This document shows, piece by piece, positions 53,851 through 61,501 of a stretch of DNA of 64,000 nucleotides (positions are counted from its first letter, which is position 1; each line of letters starts with the position of its first letter). The notes beneath the pieces are model-generated. The model was not told where the DNA came from and did no database searches. It saw only the letters and a program-made list of their open reading frames with translations. Made by a program: the position numbers and the translations under genes. This DNA comes from Chitinophagales bacterium (GTDB taxonomy: Bacteria > Bacteroidota > Bacteroidia > Chitinophagales > Chitinophagaceae): positions 1-64,000 of the forward strand of contig JAURJU010000092.1 in NCBI GenBank assembly GCA_030832085.1, read 5' to 3'.

Positions 53851-55332
53851 TTATTTTGATGTGACCTTTAGCATGAATGGTGTGGCGGGCAACCCTTCAA
53901 TGTTGACCAGGTTTGCCTCAGAAAAAGGCGTGTATGCGTAGTAAACGAATTTGGGTAGAATGGTGGTTTTGCATCGGATTTCATTGTTATGGATATAGGC
54001 TTCGGTCGAATCCCTGCCATCCAATGAAAATCCCCTCACTTGTTTTTGGTCTGCGGTTCTCAGCCCTTCTGCATATTTGAATGGTATGACAAGCTCATTG
54101 TTTTTGAAATATGCTTTTTTGGGCATGGGGCCTGAAACAATGGTGTTTTTACGGTATATGTCATGCAGTGCCCATCGGGAAAGCCGCTCTGCAACAGTAC
54201 GTTTATCCCTGGGGTGAACATTGTTCCTGTCGCCGATATCTGCACTCACAACCATCCCAGTATATTTTATCTGATGATGGGCAAGCAATTGATTGGCCCT
54301 GAACAATGGCCACAATTGTGACTTGTATTGAATAGAATCTATTGATGACAGCTGAACAAAATAAAATGGCAATTGAGGATGTTTCCATCCATTTCGATAA
54401 TCGGCAACAAGCAGTTTCATCAATTCTATGTACTCATTTACCCTGTCCAATTCTTGTGCATTGCTCTCGCCCTGATACCATAAAATCCCTTTGATGGGAT
54501 GCTGCATCAAGGGCAATATTCCATGGTCGTAAATGTATCCTGGTTTGAATGCATGGGGCTGGTTTGTCTTTCCTATATTTTCAATGGCCCGCTGCCTGAT
54601 CCAAACAGGCAGTGCTTCATTTTCCATCCAATTGTCGGTCAATTTGTGTTCAAATGATCCTGCTGCCGACATGGATGCTTTGCTTATCCAGGATTCTATT
54701 GGACTTCCACCAACTGCAATGTTGATGACTCCTATGGGAACGGCTGTTTCAGCATGTATCATGTTGGCAAAATAATACCCGATGGCGCTCATGTTTGCCG
54801 AGGTTCTTGAATCTAAAACCTGCCAGGTTCCTTCATAATAATTTCCTTTATTCAGCCTGGCTTTCATCGAATCTGAAAATGGTCTTCCATAAAAATCCTT
54901 GCCCACATATTGGGGATTCAAAATCCTTACAGCGGGATTGGATTGCAGGCTTTTACCAGCATCAAAATACTTGTCACCGGAAAATGTAAACTCCATGTTT
55001 GACTGTCCGGCGCAAAGCCAGACATCTCCTATCAAGACATTTTTTATCGTGCTATTTTGGATGTCGTCTGATAGTACAATATTAAATGGAACTGAAGAAT
55101 ATTTTTGGGCCGGCATCTTAAAACTCCAGGCAGAATCTGATTTGACAACAGTGCTGCTGCGGTAAAAATCAGCGTATTGAAGGGTGATTTTTTTTCCGGG
55201 CATTCCGGTTCCAAAAATAACTATCGGCCTTCCTCGCTGAAGCACCATATTGTTTGAAAAGGAATTGTCAATGTCAAATTGTGAAAAACAATGGTTTGAC
55301 AAAAACAACAATATGAAAGTGATTTTTCTCAA
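53851..55332 (-). CDS. Sialate O-acetylesterase
   Basis: The 493-residue exported protein is an SGNH-type esterase: serine motif CAGQSNMEF (Ser111), WYQGESNA and the late His in VHPRDKRTVAERL. It removes O-acetyl groups from sialic acids, making them accessible to sialidase and lyase. TTG at 55332 gives a clean signal peptide (MRKITFILLFLSNHCFSQ) and sits 5 bases after the epimerase stop; an ATG at 55377 would extend the N-terminus by 15 residues and overlap the epimerase gene. Either start is possible. Confidence 0.92.
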   Translation of the reverse strand: MRKITFILLFLSNHCFSQFDIDNSFSNNMVLQRGRPIVIFGTGMPGKKITLQYADFYRSSTVVKSDSAWSFKMPAQKYSSVPFNIVLSDDIQNSTIKNVLIGDVWLCAGQSNMEFTFSGDKYFDAGKSLQSNPAVRILNPQYVGKDFYGRPFSDSMKARLNKGNYYEGTWQVLDSRTSANMSAIGYYFANMIHAETAVPIGVINIAVGGSPIESWISKASMSAAGSFEHKLTDNWMENEALPVWIRQRAIENIGKTNQPHAFKPGYIYDHGILPLMQHPIKGILWYQGESNAQELDRVNEYIELMKLLVADYRNGWKHPQLPFYFVQLSSIDSIQYKSQLWPLFRANQLLAHHQIKYTGMVVSADIGDRNNVHPRDKRTVAERLSRWALHDIYRKNTIVSGPMPKKAYFKNNELVIPFKYAEGLRTADQKQVRGFSLDGRDSTEAYIHNNEIRCKTTILPKFVYYAYTPFSEANLVNIEGLPATPFMLKVTSK

Positions 55333-55337
55333 TCCAA

Positions 55338-56519
55338 TTACTTTGAAAACTTTTTTAGCATCTGCATGCACAACCATTCCTGCCTGGGCAGATGAAATGG
55401 CCCCTTGAAAAGATTTCCTTTGGCAGTTTGTGCAATCGAGCCGTCACGGTGCAAATATCCAAACCATTCACCATGTTTCTTGTCGTTGAAAACCCTATAA
55501 GCATATTCGTTGACCAAGCGGTGCATGTCGGCATACTTTTCCTTACCGGTAATCAGGTATGCCATCAAGGTTGCAATGATGGTTTCATTGTGCGGCCACC
55601 AGAATTTCATGTCTTGCCAATATTCCTGGACCGGTTTGTTGTACACGTCCCTGAAATAAAACAACCCGCCATGTTCATGGTCCCAGCCCCTTTCCCACAT
55701 GTAATCAATCATCTTGCATCCCAGGTTAATCATCCGTTGGTCGTTGTTCCTGTGCATGGCTTCGGCCAGGATAAACCACGCGCCTTCTATGGCATGGCCA
55801 GGATTCAGGGTCCTTCCATCAATATGGTCAATGATACTGCCGTCTGGCGCGACCTGCTCCATCACACACCTGATTTCGTCCTTGACAAAAAACTGTTCGA
55901 TCTCATTGATCCAGCCTGTAATCAAATCATCACAACGGGGATCACCGATGGTGTCCCGCAGCTGCTGTGCTGTATTCATCATGATCATGGGAACGCCAAT
56001 TCCTTTGGAAGGCCTTGTGGCAGTGAACTTTGGCTCAAGAAGCCCGGGAATGGTTGCATACTCGACACATTTCCCAAAAATTCTTCTGGCATTTGCGGCA
56101 GCTTCCTCGCTGCCGGAGGCTTTGGCATAAGCTGCACAGGCAATGACATAAAACGTTTCAGAGAAGAAATACCTTCTTTTCCTGATCGGCTGTCCATCCC
56201 TTGTGACATGAAAAAACATCCTGCCATCCGTATCAAAACAATGTTTGTTCAGAAACGCATAACCCAGTCTTGCGCCATCGAGCCATTCTTGTTTTTTTTC
56301 AACTGTATTGTAAAGTGTCGAGAGCGTCCATACGGCACGGCCCTGAATCCACACAGCCTTGTCATCATCGATCAATGAACCATCCGCATCCCGCATGAAA
56401 AGATATCCGCCGTGTTCATGATCGAAGGACCGTGGAAACCAGAAAGGAATTGTGTCTTTCAGCAGTTGGTCGGCATAGAATTGCTGTAGTTCATTCAGTT
56501 GTTCAACTGTGTAATGCAT
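55338..56519 (-). CDS. nanE: AGE-family N-acylglucosamine 2-epimerase
   Basis: The 393-residue cytoplasmic protein is an (alpha/alpha)6-barrel of the AGE family (FDHEHGGYLFMRDADG, GRAVWTLSTLYN, LNPGHAIEGAWFILAEAM, DHEHGGLFYFRD, WWPHNETIIATLMAYL) with the conserved His residues of the active site. It would interconvert ManNAc and GlcNAc. AGE-type NanE is the version used in the Bacteroides-style sialic acid pathway, in place of the ManNAc-6-P epimerase of E. coli. Its start overlaps the transporter gene by 17 bases. Confidence 0.92.
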   Translation of the reverse strand: MHYTVEQLNELQQFYADQLLKDTIPFWFPRSFDHEHGGYLFMRDADGSLIDDDKAVWIQGRAVWTLSTLYNTVEKKQEWLDGARLGYAFLNKHCFDTDGRMFFHVTRDGQPIRKRRYFFSETFYVIACAAYAKASGSEEAAANARRIFGKCVEYATIPGLLEPKFTATRPSKGIGVPMIMMNTAQQLRDTIGDPRCDDLITGWINEIEQFFVKDEIRCVMEQVAPDGSIIDHIDGRTLNPGHAIEGAWFILAEAMHRNNDQRMINLGCKMIDYMWERGWDHEHGGLFYFRDVYNKPVQEYWQDMKFWWPHNETIIATLMAYLITGKEKYADMHRLVNEYAYRVFNDKKHGEWFGYLHRDGSIAQTAKGNLFKGPFHLPRQEWLCMQMLKKFSK

Positions 56520-57735
56520 TTTTTGTATTGGGTTTAAGGAAAATCAATTGGATAAAGAGTACCACCACTACGACAAATGCCAACATGGCAAAATCCTTTC
56601 CGAGATTTCCGGCATCGGTTGATTTGCCAAGGTAGTCGGTGATCAAAGCACCCGCAAATATGCCTGCCGTATTGAGAAATCCATATCCAGTGGCGCGCTG
56701 GTTGGGCTGAACAAATTGGCAAAGGATGGGCATGTTGTTGGTATCAAACATGCCAAATCCAAAGCCAAATAAAAATGCGGATGCAATGATATGGAAAACA
56801 GTAAAGCCATAACCCATCAGGAACAATGCTGGTATGGTAAGAGAGAGGCCAATGGCACCAGTATAGATTCTTCCACGTGGATTGACCTGAAACCATCTGT
56901 CAGAAAGGATTCCACCGACAATGACACCCATCAGGGAAGACAATGAAATGGAAATGGTTGTCAAGGGGCCTGCCACTGACATCTCAATGTTGAGGTTGGT
57001 TGCAATCAATGTAGGCGCCCAGTTCTTGATGGCCCAACCCGGTAAACTGGGAACGGCAAAATACAATACGATGATCCAGAAATGAAAGGAACCCAACAAG
57101 GAAGCCAATCCCGAAAAAAAGTTTTTAGCGGGCTTCAAGGTGTTGTCTGCAAAATTGGCTTCTCGTTTTTTGTCCTTCAAAAAAAGGATGAGTACCGTTG
57201 CATAAAGCATTCCGATCAAGCCAAAAAAAATGAATGTATTTTGCCAGGAAAAGTATTTGGAAACAGTTGAGCCAAATCCTCCCAGGGCCTGCCCCATGTA
57301 TATACCCGACATGTGTATGCCAACCGCAAGTGAACGGGTCTTGTCGCTGTGAAAATCGGCAATCAGTGAAAGGCCTGCCGGGATGTACAAAGCTTCGCTG
57401 AATCCCATGATGGCACGCAACACGTACAACTGGTTGAATGTTTGCGCATAACCCATTGAAAAGGTTACGGCAGACCAAACAAAAAGGCTTCCAATGATCA
57501 GCCACTTGCGGCTGACACGATCCGCAATGATACCAGAAAATGCACTCATCGCTCCGTACACCCAGAGGAATATGGCCATGAGCCTGCCAAAATTTGTTGC
57601 CTGCTTCAATTCTTCAATATCGATTTGCATGGCTGGTCGCATGGTAGAAATCATCTGCCTGTCCATGTAATTCAGCAATGCCACACCAAAAAGCAAGGCT
57701 ACCAGGATCCAGGGGTATTTCTTTGAAACCATCAT
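56503..57735 (-). CDS. MFS transporter for sialic acid (NanT-like)
   Basis: The 410-residue inner-membrane protein has 12 hydrophobic segments and MFS marks: NYMDRQMISTM in helix 1, GIIADRVSRKW in the 2-3 loop and GGILSDRW in the 8-9 loop. It belongs to the anion:cation symporter/hexuronate branch (ExuT-like). Its place between mutarotase and epimerase makes free sialic acid the likely substrate. Start at 57735 follows the mutarotase stop by one base; a 35-residue upstream extension is unlikely. Confidence 0.9.
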   Translation of the reverse strand: MMVSKKYPWILVALLFGVALLNYMDRQMISTMRPAMQIDIEELKQATNFGRLMAIFLWVYGAMSAFSGIIADRVSRKWLIIGSLFVWSAVTFSMGYAQTFNQLYVLRAIMGFSEALYIPAGLSLIADFHSDKTRSLAVGIHMSGIYMGQALGGFGSTVSKYFSWQNTFIFFGLIGMLYATVLILFLKDKKREANFADNTLKPAKNFFSGLASLLGSFHFWIIVLYFAVPSLPGWAIKNWAPTLIATNLNIEMSVAGPLTTISISLSSLMGVIVGGILSDRWFQVNPRGRIYTGAIGLSLTIPALFLMGYGFTVFHIIASAFLFGFGFGMFDTNNMPILCQFVQPNQRATGYGFLNTAGIFAGALITDYLGKSTDAGNLGKDFAMLAFVVVVVLFIQLIFLKPNTKNALHS

Positions 57736-57736
57736 T

Positions 57737-58885
57737 TTATTTTTTGGGTAATTCGGCAGAGAAAATGTCAGGTGTTCTAACCCCTGCACGGATCTCGCCG
57801 CCTGGTATAAATATACGATTATCCCAAAGGAATGCATGCGTGGTCACTGGGGTCGGAAAAGGAAGCCGGCCTTCAACTGTCCAGGAATCAAGTTTGGTAT
57901 CATAGCAAAGTATTTCGTTGCTGAAACCGGGGTGGTTTGACTGAAGTGTAATTCTTTTTTTATCGAGATTTTCGATCATTGCAGGATTTGTTTCTCTTGT
58001 TTTTTCTGCAATGATCATTTCTACCTGATGAAATGTCTCTCCCTTATCTCCCCCAAATAAAAATACCTTCCCCGCATTGGTTGCCACTCCAGTTCCGGCT
58101 GAAAGGCCACAGGGAAGGGCTTTCTTTTCTATCCATTTTTGCTGCTCAAGATCAAAATAATAATTGCTTGCATAAAAGTCACTGATGCCATTGGCTTGTT
58201 TGGAACGGCCTCCAAAAATATAAATTCCCTTGGCATGCTTTTGATCAACAAAAGTACCAACTGCATGACTGATTGGCCGGGGTATTGAAGGCAAAGACTT
58301 CCATCCGATGTTGGTGTTGTCCAAATCCAGTACAAAAACCTTATCAGAAACCTGATGGGTCGTTTCGCCACCAATCACATATACAGATGATTTGTATGCT
58401 ACCGCTGTCGCATTGGTCAAACGCAAAGGAAGGTCTGGCAGAAAAGTGATTTCATCATAATCCTTGACCGCTTGTAATATCATAGCCTGTGCCAGGATGC
58501 CCGTTTCATTTTCGCCACCTGCGACCACCAGGCCTTTTTCAGTACTTGCAGTTGCTGCATAACCCAATTTCATGGGAAGTTTATATGTCCCCGCAAGGTT
58601 CAGCATCCCATTTGGTTGTTTGCTGAAAAGAAAAACATCATCGTAATACACTTTCTTACCGCCTTCCCATGGCAACTTGTCCGGGAAGTTTGTTCCCCCG
58701 GCAACGATCATATGTGCTCCATAAACTCCTGCACTTTGTCCTGCCAACCCAATTGAAGGGCTGGCATTTCTTGTAGGAAATTCTCCCACTTTCTTCCAGT
58801 TGAGGAATTGAGAGGACTGGTCTTGACTACTGACTTGCAACATGATTGGCATGGACAAAATGAAAAGTAAAAATGAACGGCGCAT
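57737..58885 (-). CDS. nanM: Kelch-type cyclically permuted mutarotase (NanM-like)
   Basis: The 382-residue protein has a signal peptide (MRRSFLLFILSMPIMLQVSSQ) and a kelch propeller (GVYGAHMIVAGGTNFPDKLPWEGGKKVYYDDVFLF, GLVVAGGENE, VYVIGGETTHQVSDKVFVLDL, GIYIFGGRSKQ, RIFIPGGEIR). NanM speeds conversion of alpha-Neu5Ac released by sialidase to the beta anomer in the periplasm. It starts 14 bases after the lyase stop. Start fixed by the signal peptide. Confidence 0.93.
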   Translation of the reverse strand: MRRSFLLFILSMPIMLQVSSQDQSSQFLNWKKVGEFPTRNASPSIGLAGQSAGVYGAHMIVAGGTNFPDKLPWEGGKKVYYDDVFLFSKQPNGMLNLAGTYKLPMKLGYAATASTEKGLVVAGGENETGILAQAMILQAVKDYDEITFLPDLPLRLTNATAVAYKSSVYVIGGETTHQVSDKVFVLDLDNTNIGWKSLPSIPRPISHAVGTFVDQKHAKGIYIFGGRSKQANGISDFYASNYYFDLEQQKWIEKKALPCGLSAGTGVATNAGKVFLFGGDKGETFHQVEMIIAEKTRETNPAMIENLDKKRITLQSNHPGFSNEILCYDTKLDSWTVEGRLPFPTPVTTHAFLWDNRIFIPGGEIRAGVRTPDIFSAELPKK

Positions 58886-58899
58886 GTTGCAAGATCGTT

Positions 58900-59820
58900 T
58901 TATTTTGAACAAAACTGATCAAAACCCATGCGTGAAAGGTCTTCAGAAAATGCTTCAAAATCAAGCTTGGACATGTTTTTGACGGGTAGCCTGAATCCGC
59001 CACAATCTATCGAGATGGATTTCATAAAAGCCTTTCCAGTCGCAATGCCACCGTACTTCCCCAACAGGCCAATCATTTCAATGGACTGCTGTTGAAGTGT
59101 GCGCGCTTTCGCCATGTCGCCAAGGTTATAGGCTTGAATCAATGCATGGTACAAAGGAGCGGCATAATTGTATGTACTGCCTATTGCAGAGGTTGATCCA
59201 AGCACCAGGGCGGACAGCATGTTCTCATCGCGACCCCACATCATATCATATTTGCCGTTTTTATATTGGAGACAGGACAAGAAATCCATAAAATCTTCAT
59301 GTGTATATTTTATTCCCGCAAAATTTTCAGCCTTGCCGTCCATTTCTTTCAAAAGATCTATCATCGGGAAATTTACACCGGTCAAAACAGGTATATGGTA
59401 ATAGTAAAACGGAAGTTCGGGAACTGCAGCAGCAATTTCCAAACAACATGCGGCAAGCATTTTAACGTTGGCAGGTTTGAAATAAAATGGTGCAGTAAAA
59501 GATACTGCATAGATGCCAATGTCTCTTGAATGAAGGGCAAGTTCCTTGCAATCGGCAATGCAGGTACCTCCTAGAAACATGATCACCTTGAAATCAAGAT
59601 CATCTTTTGTACAACCTGCCCAGGCGGCTGCTACTGTCTTTTTTTCTGACATGCTCAGGGAAACTCCTTCGCCAGTAGAACCACAAATGAAAGCGGCCAT
59701 TACCCCATTCCTTTTCAACATGTCATAATACTCCGGGATCAAATCCAGGTTCAAAGATCCGTTATCGTGCATTGGAGTAAAAGGAGCTGCAATCAACCCC
59801 TCAAAATGAGCAATATCCAT
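58900..59820 (-). CDS. nanA: N-acetylneuraminate lyase
   Basis: The 306-residue TIM-barrel class I aldolase splits sialic acid into pyruvate and ManNAc. Features: GSTGEG (about 47-52) for pyruvate carboxylate, Tyr141 in YYYHIPVLTG and the Schiff-base Lys171 in FAGIKYTHEDF. The family also contains dihydrodipicolinate synthase; the sialidase/epimerase/mutarotase context decides for the lyase. No signal peptide. Its start lies 70 bases after susD, with a strong hairpin in between. Confidence 0.92.
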   Translation of the reverse strand: MDIAHFEGLIAAPFTPMHDNGSLNLDLIPEYYDMLKRNGVMAAFICGSTGEGVSLSMSEKKTVAAAWAGCTKDDLDFKVIMFLGGTCIADCKELALHSRDIGIYAVSFTAPFYFKPANVKMLAACCLEIAAAVPELPFYYYHIPVLTGVNFPMIDLLKEMDGKAENFAGIKYTHEDFMDFLSCLQYKNGKYDMMWGRDENMLSALVLGSTSAIGSTYNYAAPLYHALIQAYNLGDMAKARTLQQQSIEMIGLLGKYGGIATGKAFMKSISIDCGGFRLPVKNMSKLDFEAFSEDLSRMGFDQFCSK

Positions 59821-59834
59821 AGTAATAATTTAAA

Positions 59835-59860
59835 GACACCCAGCCCGAAGGCCAGGTGTC
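59835..59860 (-). other. Strong TTCG-capped hairpin between susD and nanA
   Basis: On the minus strand GACACC pairs with GGTGTC and the inner bases continue (with two G-U pairs) into an 11-base-pair stem closed by a TTCG tetraloop. It follows the susD stop by 30 bases and precedes nanA by 14. Only three T follow on the minus strand, so full termination is unlikely; it more probably protects the 3' end of susCD mRNA or partly terminates, setting a higher susCD level than for the enzymes downstream. Role is inferred. Confidence 0.7.
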
Positions 59861-59890
59861 GCTATTTTTTGAAACCGGGTATGTTATTTT

Positions 59891-61483
59891 TTATGTGCCA
59901 GGATAGAGTAGATTTTGTTCCAATTTGGGATCCTGGTTAAGTGTAGCTTTGTCTATGGGCCATAACAATTTGTATTCTTGGGTGGCCTTGTCCAAAACGC
60001 CAACCAGTGGAAGATCCATTCTAAATGCAAGAGGATTGCCCGATGCATCCTGCATTCTTCTCAAGTCATACCAGGTCTTTCCCTCTGCAACAAATTCCTT
60101 TACCCTTTCATTGAAAATGGCGAGCTCATTGGCTTCAAAGGTTCCATTGGCATGTGCTGTAAAAGGATTGGTGCCAAATGCCCTTTTACGAACCGCATTG
60201 ATTTCTACAGAAGGGTCTTGGCCCTGCTTGTTTTTGATTTCTGCAAGCAATAGCATTGCTTCAGCCCAGCGGTAAACAGGAACATCCGAAGCAAAACTCC
60301 TGTTTGTTCCATCCATGGTGCCCAAAAACTTCCTCAGGTTAACAAACTTGTTGGCAGCATTGGTAATTGGCGTACGGTAAAAATCAAAGAAGGTTGCCCT
60401 GGCCCTTGAGTCTCTTGCCGTATCGTATTTCATGAAAAGATCATACTTGTACTCATACCTGATGATGGAGCCTCCACCAGCAACTTTCAAAGGGTCGGAA
60501 GGAGATGCTCCAGCCTCAGTTGATGTGAGCGGCGCACCACCAGGGCCTACAAAACTTGCCATTGGATCGGTCTGTGCATAAATGAATTGACCATAGTTGT
60601 TGGTGGCCTCACCAACCTGGTAACGAATGGCAAAGATTATTTCTGCATTTCCCTTGTTTGCATAATTGAACACATTGGCAAAACCAGCCACAGCAGATGA
60701 TTGGGTCAGGGCAGCTTCCGCAGCTGTCCTTGCTGTTGCAAGATCCGCTGATACATTGGTGGGTGCCTGGCCATCCGTCTTAACCTTGGCAGACCAGAGA
60801 AACACTTCCGCTTTCAGCATGTGTGTAGCAGCAAGTGACCATTGGGCCTTTTGAAACTTTGAAGTATAATTTCCTGCAAAATTTGTTTCGGACTTTACAA
60901 CATCTGCCTTGATGAAATCAAGAGTTTCCTTTTCTGTTTTTGAACGCTCGAGATAAGCCTGTTCAGCAGCTGTTGGCGTATTGGTCAAAACAGATGGTTT
61001 GGATGTCAAAGGGAGTCGGCCAAAAGTTCTGTAAAGATGGAAATAGTAAAATGCACGCAGACCATGTGCCTGACCCAAATAATACTTCTTGTCTGCATCT
61101 GTCAAATAAGTAGCCTGCTCAACCTGGTAAATGAAATTGTTCACCTGGAAGATGGGACCATAAAATCCAGCCCAGCTTGAAATTCCGGGACTTGATTCCC
61201 TCAGGTCTTGCCTGATAACAGAGGCAGAATTCAATGAGGATGTTCCGGTTGCACCAGTTGCATCTTTGAATGCGCCTGACCTCAATTCACCCAACGTGAA
61301 AAATGTGAACTGAAATCCCCTCAATTGGTTGTGCAGCCCAATCATGGCGCCATCAACCTGTGCGGATGTTTTCCAAAAACTTGAGCTTGTATAATAATCT
61401 TCGGGCGAAAGGTCCAGCTTATTGCAAGCATTGCCAAGGAGCAACAAACCAACCAGTGCTATATGGAGTATTGACTTTTTCAT
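59891..61483 (-). CDS. SusD/RagB-family nutrient-binding lipoprotein
   Basis: The 530-residue lipoprotein (signal MKKSILHIALVGLLLLGNAC, lipid Cys20) is a surface glycan-binding lid of a SusCD transporter. It shows the SusD N-terminal (LSPEDYYTSSSFWKT, AHGLRAFYYFHLYRTFGRLPL) and C-terminal (VPVYRWAEAMLLLAEIKNKQG, FNERVKEFVAEGKTWYDLRRM, LWPIDKATLNQDPKLEQN) patterns. Its position ahead of the sialic acid genes suggests binding of sialylated glycans or free sialic acid, as with NanU. It starts 18 bases after susC. Confidence 0.95.
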   Translation of the reverse strand: MKKSILHIALVGLLLLGNACNKLDLSPEDYYTSSSFWKTSAQVDGAMIGLHNQLRGFQFTFFTLGELRSGAFKDATGATGTSSLNSASVIRQDLRESSPGISSWAGFYGPIFQVNNFIYQVEQATYLTDADKKYYLGQAHGLRAFYYFHLYRTFGRLPLTSKPSVLTNTPTAAEQAYLERSKTEKETLDFIKADVVKSETNFAGNYTSKFQKAQWSLAATHMLKAEVFLWSAKVKTDGQAPTNVSADLATARTAAEAALTQSSAVAGFANVFNYANKGNAEIIFAIRYQVGEATNNYGQFIYAQTDPMASFVGPGGAPLTSTEAGASPSDPLKVAGGGSIIRYEYKYDLFMKYDTARDSRARATFFDFYRTPITNAANKFVNLRKFLGTMDGTNRSFASDVPVYRWAEAMLLLAEIKNKQGQDPSVEINAVRKRAFGTNPFTAHANGTFEANELAIFNERVKEFVAEGKTWYDLRRMQDASGNPLAFRMDLPLVGVLDKATQEYKLLWPIDKATLNQDPKLEQNLLYPGT

Positions 61484-61501
61484 TGTATAATTTTAGTTAG
61501 A

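Noticed and set aside
55392-56378. 328-codon plus-strand frame opposite the AGE epimerase
   Set aside because: Antisense shadow of a well-supported AGE-family gene; no recognisable domain or signal.
55338-56519. Cellobiose 2-epimerase as the identity of the AGE protein
   Set aside because: The fold is the same, but overlap with the transporter gene and the presence of lyase and sialidase point to ManNAc/GlcNAc interconversion.
58900-59820. Dihydrodipicolinate synthase (DapA) as the identity of the aldolase
   Set aside because: Family motifs are shared, but the gene is embedded among sialidase, mutarotase, epimerase and SusCD genes, which favours the sialic acid lyase.
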